A stretch of 64,000 nucleotides of DNA from Roseibium sediminicola (GTDB lineage Bacteria > Pseudomonadota > Alphaproteobacteria > Rhizobiales > Stappiaceae): contig NZ_JALNMJ010000027.1 of the NCBI RefSeq assembly GCF_023156505.1, positions 1 through 64,000 of the forward strand, read 5' to 3'. The translations under genes and the position numbers were made by a program. Positions 45,596 to 53,645 of the stretch are shown piece after piece. The notes under the pieces are model-generated. The model did not search any database. It worked only from the letters and a program-made list of their open reading frames with translations, and was not told the DNA's origin. Within the stretch, counting starts at the first letter, position 1. Each line of letters starts with the position of its first letter.

Positions 45596-46927
45596 TTATG
45601 GCCCGACCGGCAGCTTCGCGGCTTCGGCATTGAGGCCGAGCGCGTCGACGATGCCCGGATCGATCGTTTTCGTGTCCCTGTCCGTCAACAGGCCGAACTC
45701 GGTATCGTAGGACCAGAGCGCCCATCCGTACCCCAGCTCCTCCACGATCGTGCGCACATCGTTGATCCAGGCCAGTCTGCTGCCGTCGTCGGGGATACCC
45801 TTCGGGGGTCTGATGGCGCTGAATTCGCCCAAAACGATCCGCTCGGAGGCAATACCATATTTCTCCGACCATTGTGCCAGAGTGTCGAAGCGGCCTGCAA
45901 CATAGGCCCGGTCCGGACGCTTGCGGTTGTAATAGTCCCTTATGCCCGACATCGCCTTGTCGAAGGCATCGTCCGGCAGCTCTTTACCCTGCTCTTTCAA
46001 CAGCTCCTGATATCGCCGCGTGAGCTTCTCGGCGGATTCGATGCTGCCGTTTGTCCACGGATAGGTCAGGCCGGCGATGTAGCGGAGCGGAAACTGGGAC
46101 CAGGAAATGGACTGGTGGGTCAGGTAATAGGGGTCATAGAAATGAAAATCGAAAACGGTCCGGCCATCGTAGCCTTCAAGGCTCATGTTTTCGAGCCCTC
46201 CCAGGGTGTGCCAGCACGCGGGTGTAAGCACGATGACAAGCTCCGGCGCGGCACTGCGCACACTGTCGAAAAGCCGTTTCTGGGTCACCGACCAGTCTTC
46301 GCCGTCGTCCCGGTAGCAGGGAGACTGGGGCTCGTTCATGAGCTCCAGGGCAACTTTGTCGGCGGGCAGATCGCGCAGCCGCTTGGCAACATCGACGAGA
46401 AACGTCTGATAAGCCTGGAACCGCGGGCCGTGCGTGTCGGCAAGGATGTCCTTGGGTTTCCAATCCGAGCTGTAAGTGGCCGGATGACTGTCAACCATCA
46501 CGGAAAAACCGGCCTCGATCAGCCGCAGTATCAGGGTCTTCAGGTCGTCCAGCAGAATGCGCCGTTCCGTGTCGGTTGCAGCCAGAAAAACACCGGCGTC
46601 GACCGGTAGCCTGAAAAAATCCATTCCAAGTGCCTTCAACCGGTCAAGTTCGCTGTCTGAAATGCTTGACAGGGGGCCTCGAAAAGGCGGCCAAAGATAT
46701 TTGCCGGGACGGTCAGGGTCGCGATAGGCATAGTTCTGCAGGCGGGACAGGTTGATGCCGCGCTGGAAATGGGGAAGGACCACGTCTTCGCTGCTGATGG
46801 CCTGTACGATGTCCGCACGGATGCGCTGGGCCCGAACCTGCATGATCAGGGCGCCGGCAAGAATGCAAATCAGGACCAGGCCGGAAAACACAAGCCAGAA
46901 GAGGGACCGTCTGGTCCTGAAGGTCAT
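45596..46927 (-). CDS. Membrane-anchored glycoside hydrolase family 5 (cellulase-like)
   Basis: 443 residues. An N-terminal anchor or uncleaved signal (about 10-30, FWLVFSGLVLICILAGALIM) precedes a GH5 barrel: RGINLSRLQN, GMDFFRLPVD, VALELMNEP with acid/base Glu199, FDFHFYDPYYLTHQ, and IVLGEFSAI with nucleophile Glu368. It probably cuts the locus's beta-linked polymer in the periplasm during synthesis or turnover, as endoglucanases do in many EPS loci. ATGA overlap with the GT4 gene upstream. Confidence 0.87.
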   Translation of the reverse strand: MTFRTRRSLFWLVFSGLVLICILAGALIMQVRAQRIRADIVQAISSEDVVLPHFQRGINLSRLQNYAYRDPDRPGKYLWPPFRGPLSSISDSELDRLKALGMDFFRLPVDAGVFLAATDTERRILLDDLKTLILRLIEAGFSVMVDSHPATYSSDWKPKDILADTHGPRFQAYQTFLVDVAKRLRDLPADKVALELMNEPQSPCYRDDGEDWSVTQKRLFDSVRSAAPELVIVLTPACWHTLGGLENMSLEGYDGRTVFDFHFYDPYYLTHQSISWSQFPLRYIAGLTYPWTNGSIESAEKLTRRYQELLKEQGKELPDDAFDKAMSGIRDYYNRKRPDRAYVAGRFDTLAQWSEKYGIASERIVLGEFSAIRPPKGIPDDGSRLAWINDVRTIVEELGYGWALWSYDTEFGLLTDRDTKTIDPGIVDALGLNAEAAKLPVGP

Positions 46928-48156
46928 GTCGCGTGGCTCCGCTGCTGAGGGATTGCCAGAAGGTCTTCAATATCCTGACGATAGACCGCGCCGATCATTT
47001 CAGGGTTGAACCGGTCGTGCAAGAGTCTGGAACTGGACGCAATTTCCTTGCGGAAATAGGCATTTTTTTCAAGCAATTTCTCAAAGGCCTCGGCGATGCC
47101 GCGAATGTCGCCGGGCCGCACCGAGACCCCGGCCTGAACGTCGTCGAGATATCCGTCGATGCCGGTGTCCTTGCCGTAGGCAATCGGGATGCCTGCGAAG
47201 AGCGCTTCGAGATACACCATCCCGAAGGTCTCATTGTGGCTGAGGAGCGCCATGCCGAGATAACCGGGCAGAGCCGCGAACAGCGCGTCGCTGTCCATGG
47301 GGCCGAGAAGGCGCACGCTGTCCTGCAGGCCCAGGCGAGTGATTTCCTGGTCAATAGCTTCTACGGAGTCAGGGCTGCCGGGCCCAATCAGGTCCAGGCC
47401 GATATCGGGATGGGAATGCCGGAACTGCGCAAATCCCTTCAAAAGGGCCGAAGCGCCTTTTCTGCGGCGGATATCCAGGTTGAACACGCTGGTGAAGCGG
47501 TTTCCTGCCGGACGCGTCCGAACCTCGGTGGTCGTGTTGGCGACGATGTTCGGCAACAACCGTTCTTTGTCCGGTTGCTCAGGCAGATAGGTGTGAAAGG
47601 TTTCACGGAACCAGGCGGACACATGGTAGATCCGGTCGGATCTTGCGGCGATCCGGCGCATCAGGCGCCGGTAGGTCGGCTTGAAAAGGAGGATCTTCCG
47701 GTCTGCTTCACCGCGCACCGACACCATCAGCTTGACGTCCTGCCCAAGGCGATCACACAGCCAAAGGGCCGAAATGCCCTCGAAGGCGAATTTATGCGCA
47801 TGAATGATATCGGGCAGGAGCTGTTCCTGTTCCAGGAAGGCCGCCACACGCCGCGCCACGACGCGCATGCAACTGGCCAGAAACAACCCCATCGGAGGGG
47901 CGAAATAGCGGTAGGCAATCACGCGGACATTGTCGGTCGCCCCGCAATCGATGAAATGGGTCTTTACCGGATTGCCGCTTCTGGAAAGGGAGATCACGAT
48001 GTGGTCCGAGTCCGGCGCTTTTTTCACAAGCCGTTCGACCGCCGTTGTGGACCTGTCTCTATGAGGATTGGGATAGTCGGCACTCAAATGCAGGATGAGC
48101 GGGCGGTTTCCGCCGCGCGCTTCTTGCTGTTGTTGAAGACTGGATTCGGTGCTCAA
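46924..48156 (-). CDS. Glycosyltransferase family 4 protein
   Basis: 410 residues, GT-B fold. N-terminal LILHLSADYPNPHRD; C-terminal donor site FNLDIRRRKGASALLKGFAQF, LGMALLSHNETFGMVYLEALFAGIPIAYG (EX7E motif). The start at 48156 is TTG (MSTESSLQQQQEARGG); AAGGC lies upstream, and no better ATG exists in the N-terminal part. First gene of the minus-strand run through the PAN gene. Confidence 0.85.
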   Translation of the reverse strand: MSTESSLQQQQEARGGNRPLILHLSADYPNPHRDRSTTAVERLVKKAPDSDHIVISLSRSGNPVKTHFIDCGATDNVRVIAYRYFAPPMGLFLASCMRVVARRVAAFLEQEQLLPDIIHAHKFAFEGISALWLCDRLGQDVKLMVSVRGEADRKILLFKPTYRRLMRRIAARSDRIYHVSAWFRETFHTYLPEQPDKERLLPNIVANTTTEVRTRPAGNRFTSVFNLDIRRRKGASALLKGFAQFRHSHPDIGLDLIGPGSPDSVEAIDQEITRLGLQDSVRLLGPMDSDALFAALPGYLGMALLSHNETFGMVYLEALFAGIPIAYGKDTGIDGYLDDVQAGVSVRPGDIRGIAEAFEKLLEKNAYFRKEIASSSRLLHDRFNPEMIGAVYRQDIEDLLAIPQQRSHAT

Positions 48157-48587
48157 CGTTTTGGATTGCCTTGGGCGTGACTGTCGGTACCGGTTCGTCG
48201 GCCTTGCGCCGATCGGACAACAGCATAGTGTCGCTGATCATCCTCGGACAGGTGGGGAAATGGGTTCTTAACTGCTTTGCGTGAAGGCTTTGTTACTGCA
48301 AAGGCTAACCATTCTTGTTTCCGTGAGCCTTTCGGCCAAAGGCAAGGAATTGTAAATGTGCCGATGTGACAGGTGCACATAACGGGCTCTACCCCACAAA
48401 CGGGAGCATTGCGACGCGACAATCCCGGTCCGGGAGATCCTTCAAGCGGACCGGCCCGTCGATCAATTGTTTACCTTCGCTGCAAATCCATCGACGAAAT
48501 TAAAGATTTGTCATGCCCTACAGGATAGGCATGTCAGTGCTTACCTAAACACCTACCCATCGTTGTGACCGGGTTGCCGGAGCGGGA
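48157..48587. promoter_or_regulatory. 431-base divergent intergenic region upstream of the WecG/TagA gene
   Basis: No gene is supported here. Near the right end, A/T-richer sequence precedes a hairpin: CATGCCCTA (48512-48520), five-base loop, TAGGCATG (48526-48533), pairing apart from one bulged C, about 55 bases before the downstream start. A weaker dyad ATGTG-N7-CACAT lies at 48364-48380. Both GT4 and WecG-type promoters must be here; no hexamers were fixed with confidence. Confidence 0.4.
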
Positions 48588-49370
48588 ATGCTAGCCAGAG
48601 ACACGGAATTCGAGACGTCAGCGGAAACGGCCGGTCCCATCGCGATCGGACCCTTTGCCATGCAAAGATTTCAGCTGGCTGATGTCGTCGCCTTGGTTCG
48701 CTCCCACGTGCAGCAGCGCAAACCGCTCGACATCGCCATCTGCAATGCCCACACCATTTTGACGGCGCTGGACGATCCGGACTATGCCGACACGCTGCAG
48801 AAGATGACCTTGCTGAATGACGGCATCGGCATCAGTCTCGCCAACCGGTTTCTGCATGGACAGTCCTTCCCGGAAAACCTGAACGGCACGGATCTCATTC
48901 CGAACATTCTGGCAGATATCGGCTTGCCCCTGCGGATCTACCTGCTGGGCGCCCGGGAAGAGCAGGTCACCGGTGCCAGGGCGCAAATCGAAGCGACCTA
49001 CCCGATGCACGAGGTGGTCGGTTGCCGCGACGGCTATTTCGGAGCGGACGAGACCGACGAGATCTGCGCTGCCATCAACGAGGCCAAGCCGGATCTTCTG
49101 CTGGTCGCGATGGGCAATCCGCGCCAGGAGTTTTTCATCACAAGCAACCGGTTGCGGCTGGACGTGCCGGTGGCGATCGGTGTCGGCGCGCTGTTCGACT
49201 TTCTGTCCGGCGCCGTCGTGCGGGCGCCCAGGGCCGTGCAGAAACTGGGTCTGGAATGGCTGTTCCGCCTGCTTCAGGAGCCCCGCCGCCTGTTCCGGCG
49301 ATACGTGATCGGTATTCCGCGTTTTCTGTTTGAGATGGCCAAGGTCAAATACCGAAGACCGGCCGAATAA
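48588..49370 (+). CDS. WecG/TagA/CpsF-family glycosyltransferase (GT26)
   Basis: 260 residues. Family segments: AICNAHTILTALDDPDYADTL, LLNDGIGISLANRFLHG, NLNGTDLIPNIL, LRIYLLGAREEQV, and LLLVAMGNPRQEFFI with VAIGVGALFDFLSGAVVRAPR. These enzymes transfer N-acetylmannosamine-type sugars to lipid-linked GlcNAc and complete the linkage unit early in glycan assembly. GGAGCGGGA precedes the ATG. It is the only plus-strand gene of this part of the locus. Confidence 0.9.
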   Translation: MLARDTEFETSAETAGPIAIGPFAMQRFQLADVVALVRSHVQQRKPLDIAICNAHTILTALDDPDYADTLQKMTLLNDGIGISLANRFLHGQSFPENLNGTDLIPNILADIGLPLRIYLLGAREEQVTGARAQIEATYPMHEVVGCRDGYFGADETDEICAAINEAKPDLLLVAMGNPRQEFFITSNRLRLDVPVAIGVGALFDFLSGAVVRAPRAVQKLGLEWLFRLLQEPRRLFRRYVIGIPRFLFEMAKVKYRRPAE

Positions 49371-49378
49371 TCCTGATC

Positions 49379-50131
49379 CTAACCGGTCAGGAGAGGCCGG
49401 AGCCGCTTCAGAATGTCTTCGACGGTGTCGGCAGTTTCGGCTTCGGGCAAGGCCGGGCGGTCGACCATCAGAACCGGCAGAGCCAACCGGCGCGCGGCCT
49501 CGATCTTGGCATGGGCGCGGGTTCCGCCGCTGTTTTTCGTGACCAGATGCGTGATCCGATTGCGTTCCAGCAGCGCGATCTCCTCATCCGCCGTTTGCGC
49601 CGGCCGCGCCAGAACCAGCTGCCAATGATCGGGGAGCTCGGCACTGGGCGGCTCGATCATGCGCGCCAGTCCGAAGAGATCGCTCCGGTGGGTGAAAAGC
49701 CCGAAGTCCTTGCGTCCGACCGACAGAAACACCCGCGCCTCGGCCGGCAACACGCTTGCGGCCTCTTCCAGCGAGGCCATCGTCTGCCAAATGTCGTCCT
49801 CGACAGGGCGCCAGGCCGGCCGCTCCAGCCGCAGCAGCGCCGTACCGGCAACTGCCGCTGCGGCGGCCGCATTGCGGCTCATCTGTGCGGCAAAGGGATG
49901 GGTGGCGTCGATCAGAACCGTCACGGCTTCGGCCCTGAGATAGGCCTCGAGGCCTTGGGGCCCGCCGAAGCCGCCGACACGCGTTGGCACGCCGAGATCG
50001 GGCAGATCGGCGACAACGCCGGCGAAGGAGGCGGTGACGCGCGCTGCAGGGAACTGCTCGGCAAGCGCCCGGGCCAGCAACCTGGCCTCAAAAGTGCCGG
50101 CCAGGAGCAGGATATGATCAGGCTTCGTCAA
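49379..50131 (-). CDS. cobK: Precorrin-6x / cobalt-precorrin-6A reductase
   Basis: 250 residues; NADPH-dependent reduction of the corrin macrocycle in B12 synthesis. Family marks: ILLLAGTFEARLLARALAEQFPA, RVGGFGGPQGLEAYLRAEAVTVLIDATHPFAAQMSRNA, FLSVGRKDF, and THLVTKNSGGTRAHAKIEAARRLALPVLMVDRP. The start at 50131 is TTG, inside the end of cbiD (14-base overlap), behind GGGAGAATGC. Coupled with cbiD. Confidence 0.93.
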   Translation of the reverse strand: MTKPDHILLLAGTFEARLLARALAEQFPAARVTASFAGVVADLPDLGVPTRVGGFGGPQGLEAYLRAEAVTVLIDATHPFAAQMSRNAAAAAAVAGTALLRLERPAWRPVEDDIWQTMASLEEAASVLPAEARVFLSVGRKDFGLFTHRSDLFGLARMIEPPSAELPDHWQLVLARPAQTADEEIALLERNRITHLVTKNSGGTRAHAKIEAARRLALPVLMVDRPALPEAETADTVEDILKRLRPLLTG

Positions 50132-51215
50132 AACCGCATTCTCCCAGAACCTCGCCGGACCGGTCGGTGATCAGGATTTCCACCGCAACCGGTGCATCTC
50201 TGAGGATCTCCCGCACAGCTGATCTCGTGCGCAGCGCCAGCGGTCCGCTCAAGTCGATCCCGGTGCTGAGCGCCCGGTCGAGCACTTCCTTGGCCGTGTT
50301 GGCGGTGGCGGCGGCGCGGATCTGATCCTCCGGCGCCCCGGCATCCGTCAGCAATTGCTGCAAGAAGCCGAAATCGACGGAACTGCGGGCGGAATGCAGG
50401 TCGAGCGCGCCCTGGGCCAGCTTGGTGAACTTGGCGAAACCGCCGGACAGCGTCAGCTTCTCGACCGGATGGCTGCGCAGGTATTTCAGGAGCCCGCCGG
50501 CAAAATCGCCCATGTCGAGAAAGGCGGTCTCATCGAGATCGTAGCGCGCCCGGACGGCGTCTTCGGAGGCAGATCCGGTCGCGCCGACAACATGGGTGAG
50601 GCCAACGGCACGGGCGACGTCGATGCCGCGATGGATCGAGGCGATCCAGGCCGCGCAGGAAAACGGCCGCACGATGCCGGTCGTGCCGAGCACGGACAGA
50701 CCGCCGACAATGCCAAGGCGCGGGTTCATGGTCTTGAGGGCAAGTGTCTCTCCGCCGGCAATCGAAACTTCGATTTCGACATCGCCCGAGCCGCCATGCT
50801 GTTCGGCAATTTCCGCGATGGCCATCTGCATCATCTGCCGCGGCACCGGATTGATGGCCGGTTCCCCGGGCGGGATCGGCAGACCGGGCCGCGTCACGGT
50901 GCCGACACCGGTGCCGGCCTTGAAGACCACGCCCGTTCCTGCCGGCAGCAACCGTACGGTCGAGGTGATCAAAGCGCCATGAGTGACATCGGGATCGTCA
51001 CCGGCATCCTTGGTGATTGTTGCAATCGCCGTGTCGCCGGACAGGTCGTGCCGGGTCAGGACGAAATCCACTGTGCCGCCCCGTGGCAGCGTGATTTCCA
51101 CGGGGTCGGGAAAGGACCCGCTCAGGAGCGCGCAATAGGCCGCCTTGGCGGCGGCCGTCGCACAGGCCCCCGTCGTCCAACCCCGTCGCAATTCCTTTGG
51201 TTCGCCCTTTGACAT
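50118..51215 (-). CDS. cbiD: Cobalt-precorrin-5B (C1)-methyltransferase
   Basis: 365 residues. Family marks: RRGWTTGACATAAAKAA at the N-terminus, GAGVGTVT-like segment KAGTGVGTVTRPGLPIPPGEPAINPVPRQM, LGTTGIVRPFS and FAKFTKLAQGALDLHSARSSVD. CbiD methylates C1 in the oxygen-independent pathway. The start at 51215 (MSKGEPKEL) has GAGGA upstream; the frame opens earlier at 51479 across the divergent promoter. Its presence, with cbiG and cbiX, argues for the cobalt-early route. Confidence 0.94.
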   Translation of the reverse strand: MSKGEPKELRRGWTTGACATAAAKAAYCALLSGSFPDPVEITLPRGGTVDFVLTRHDLSGDTAIATITKDAGDDPDVTHGALITSTVRLLPAGTGVVFKAGTGVGTVTRPGLPIPPGEPAINPVPRQMMQMAIAEIAEQHGGSGDVEIEVSIAGGETLALKTMNPRLGIVGGLSVLGTTGIVRPFSCAAWIASIHRGIDVARAVGLTHVVGATGSASEDAVRARYDLDETAFLDMGDFAGGLLKYLRSHPVEKLTLSGGFAKFTKLAQGALDLHSARSSVDFGFLQQLLTDAGAPEDQIRAAATANTAKEVLDRALSTGIDLSGPLALRTRSAVREILRDAPVAVEILITDRSGEVLGECGFDEA

Positions 51216-51345
51216 TCGTCCTCTATAGCGGAACTTCGGCGGCTTTGCCTCCCTTGTGGCGGCTGCGCGATAAAATGTCGTAATCCGTTTGTTTTGGTTC
51301 GCGGAATCGCTTGGCGCTGTTGGCCCGGGCAGGTAAACAGGAAGC

Positions 51346-52224
51346 ATGAACGACGACAAACACATCTCTTCAGGGCCGGGCACACTGCCGGCCGGGCTGC
51401 CTGACTTCGAGCCGGGATGGGTCTGGCTTGCCGGTGCCGGGCCGGGCGATCCGGGCCTGTTGACCCTGCACGCGCTCAACGGCCTGCGGCAGGCCGATGT
51501 TGTCGTCTATGACGCTCTTGTCGACCAGAGTATTCTCGCCTGGGTCAAACCCGGCGCCATCACCGATTACGGGGGCAAGCGCGGCGGCAAACCCAGCCCA
51601 AAGCAGCGCGACATCACGCTGAAGCTGATCGACTATGCCAAGGAAGGCAAACGGGTGCTGCGCCTGAAGGGCGGCGATCCGTTCGTCTTCGGCCGTGGCG
51701 GCGAAGAAGCGCTCGGCCTGGTCGAGGCGGGCGTGCCGTTCCGGATCATTCCCGGCATCACCGCTGGCATCGGCGGCCTGGCCTATGCCGGCATTCCGGC
51801 GACCCATCGCGACTGCAACCAGGCGGTCACCTTCCTGACCGGCCATGACCAGACCGGTCTGACGCCGGACGCGGTCAACTGGGACGGCATTGCCAAGGGC
51901 TCGCCGGTGATCGTCATGTATATGGCGATGAAGCACCTGGAAGCGATCGCCGGCAAACTCATAGCCGGTGGACGGTCTGTGGACGAGCCTGTGGGCATCG
52001 TGTGCAACGCTTCGTTGGCCGGGCAACAGGTTCTGGAAACAACGCTGGGCAAGTGTTTCACCGACGCCGCAGCCGCCGGAATCGAGCCGCCGGCTATTGT
52101 CTGCGTCGGTGAGGTGGTGCGCCTGCGCAACGGTCTGGACTGGCTCGGCGCCTTGTCCGGCAAGGTGCTGGAGAGCGATCCGCTGGGCTTGCGTGCAGAC
52201 CGCCGTTCGGCCGATGCCGGCTGA
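51346..52224 (+). CDS. cobA: Uroporphyrinogen-III C-methyltransferase (SUMT)
   Basis: 292 residues. Converts uroporphyrinogen III to precorrin-2, the branch point to B12. Marks: WLAGAGPGDPGLLTLHALNGL, VKPGAITDYGGKRGG, RLKGGDPFVFGRGGEEA and PGITAGIGGLAYAGIPATHR. AGGAAG precedes the ATG. Divergent from cbiD with 130 bases between; I see no cobalamin riboswitch core there. The C-terminus overlaps cobB by 11 bases. Confidence 0.94.
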   Translation: MNDDKHISSGPGTLPAGLPDFEPGWVWLAGAGPGDPGLLTLHALNGLRQADVVVYDALVDQSILAWVKPGAITDYGGKRGGKPSPKQRDITLKLIDYAKEGKRVLRLKGGDPFVFGRGGEEALGLVEAGVPFRIIPGITAGIGGLAYAGIPATHRDCNQAVTFLTGHDQTGLTPDAVNWDGIAKGSPVIVMYMAMKHLEAIAGKLIAGGRSVDEPVGIVCNASLAGQQVLETTLGKCFTDAAAAGIEPPAIVCVGEVVRLRNGLDWLGALSGKVLESDPLGLRADRRSADAG

Positions 52225-53533
52225 CCCTCCCGCTTCAAGGTCTCGCGGGCTTCTGATCGCCGCGCCGTCTTCCGGCGCCGGCAAGACCACGCTGACCCTG
52301 GCGCTGTTGCGCGCGCTGAAATCAGCCAGCAAGTCGGTGGTCTCCGCCAAGTCCGGCCCCGACTATATCGATCCGAAGTTCCACGAAGCCGCCAGCGGCG
52401 CGCCTTGCGTCAATCTCGATGCCTGGGCAATGACGTCAGAAACGCTGGCAACGCTGGCCGCTGAGCAGGCCAGGAGACATGACCTTCTGGTGGTCGAGGG
52501 CGCGATGGGGCTCTTTGACGGGGCCGCCAGCGGCAGGGGCTCGGCGGCGGATCTTGCCGCCACGCTCGGCCTGCCGGTGGTGCTGGTGGTCGATTGCGCA
52601 AAGCAGGCGCAGTCCGTTGCAGCGTTGGTCCATGGCTTCCGGAGCTTCCGGCAGGATGTCACCATTGCCGGTGTCATCCTCAACCGGGTCGGCAGCCCCC
52701 GGCACGAGGCAATGTTGCGCACGGCCCTGTCGCCTTTGCAAGTCGAGGTTCTCGGTGCTCTGCCGCGCTCGGACGCCCTGATCCTGCCCGAACGCCATCT
52801 GGGCCTGGTCCAGGCCGGCGAGCATCCGGATCTGGACCGTTTCCTGGACGATGCGGCTGAACTCTGCCGCAGCCATGTCGATCTGGAAAGGCTGGATCAG
52901 GTGGCCGGAGGGCTCGTGACCTCCATTTCCGGAGACCGGCATCTGCCCGCCCCGCTGGGGCAAAGGATCGCAATTGCCCGCGACACGGCCTTTGCCTTTT
53001 CCTATCCGCATCTGCTGGATTTCTGGCGGGCGGCCGGCGCGGACCTGTCCTTCTTTTCACCGCTTGCCAATGAGCCGCCCGCGCTTGATGCCGATGCCAT
53101 CTATCTGCCGGGCGGCTATCCGGAACTTCATGCAGGCGAGCTGGCCGGTGCGTCGTCGTTCAAATCCGGCATGCGGGCGGCAAAGGACACGGGCAAGCTG
53201 ATCTATGGCGAGTGCGGCGGCTACATGACCCTAGGAACGGGACTTGTCGATGCGGCGGGCACCCGACACGAGATGCTTGGCCTGCTGCCGCTGGAAACCT
53301 CGTTCCAGACTCGCAAGCGCCATCTCGGCTATCGCAAACTTCGCCCGTTGGGTGGCCTGCCCTGGACGGGAGACCTCACGGCCCACGAGTTCCATTACGC
53401 CTCGATTGTCTCGGAAGGCGCCTCGGACCGGCTCTTTGCCGCCGAGGATGCGGAAGGCACCGTGTTGGCCGGAATGGGCCTTCGCAACGGCGCCGTCATG
53501 GGCTCCTTTGCCCATGTGATTGCTTCCGCCTGA
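52214..53533 (+). CDS. cobB: Cobyrinate a,c-diamide synthase
   Basis: 439 residues, ATP- and glutamine-dependent amidation of the corrin a and c side chains. Walker A-like APSSGAGKTTLTLALLRAL, KSGPDYIDPKFH, VEGAMGLFDGA, and the class I glutaminase part with IYLPGGYPELHAGEL and nucleophilic Cys in IYGECGGYMTLG. The start at 52214 (MPADPPASR) overlaps cobA; a longer frame from 51968 lies inside cobA. Confidence 0.94.
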   Translation: MPADPPASRSRGLLIAAPSSGAGKTTLTLALLRALKSASKSVVSAKSGPDYIDPKFHEAASGAPCVNLDAWAMTSETLATLAAEQARRHDLLVVEGAMGLFDGAASGRGSAADLAATLGLPVVLVVDCAKQAQSVAALVHGFRSFRQDVTIAGVILNRVGSPRHEAMLRTALSPLQVEVLGALPRSDALILPERHLGLVQAGEHPDLDRFLDDAAELCRSHVDLERLDQVAGGLVTSISGDRHLPAPLGQRIAIARDTAFAFSYPHLLDFWRAAGADLSFFSPLANEPPALDADAIYLPGGYPELHAGELAGASSFKSGMRAAKDTGKLIYGECGGYMTLGTGLVDAAGTRHEMLGLLPLETSFQTRKRHLGYRKLRPLGGLPWTGDLTAHEFHYASIVSEGASDRLFAAEDAEGTVLAGMGLRNGAVMGSFAHVIASA

Positions 53534-53645
53534 GCCCTCTGCACAAAAACTGCCGGCAATTCCTCCAAAGCGCCTGAACCGCTCGCGGCTTTCTGCACGC
53601 TCTCCTGCGCCTAGTCCCCATGGGGCCCAAGGAGAGTTTTCGAAT

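Noticed and set aside
48364-48380. CRP-like dyad ATGTG-N7-CACAT
   Set aside because: Arms are only five bases and the spacing is not that of a standard CRP site; likely chance.
51216-51345. Cobalamin riboswitch between cbiD and cobA
   Set aside because: The gap is short and I found no B12-box (GCCACTG) or associated conserved stems.
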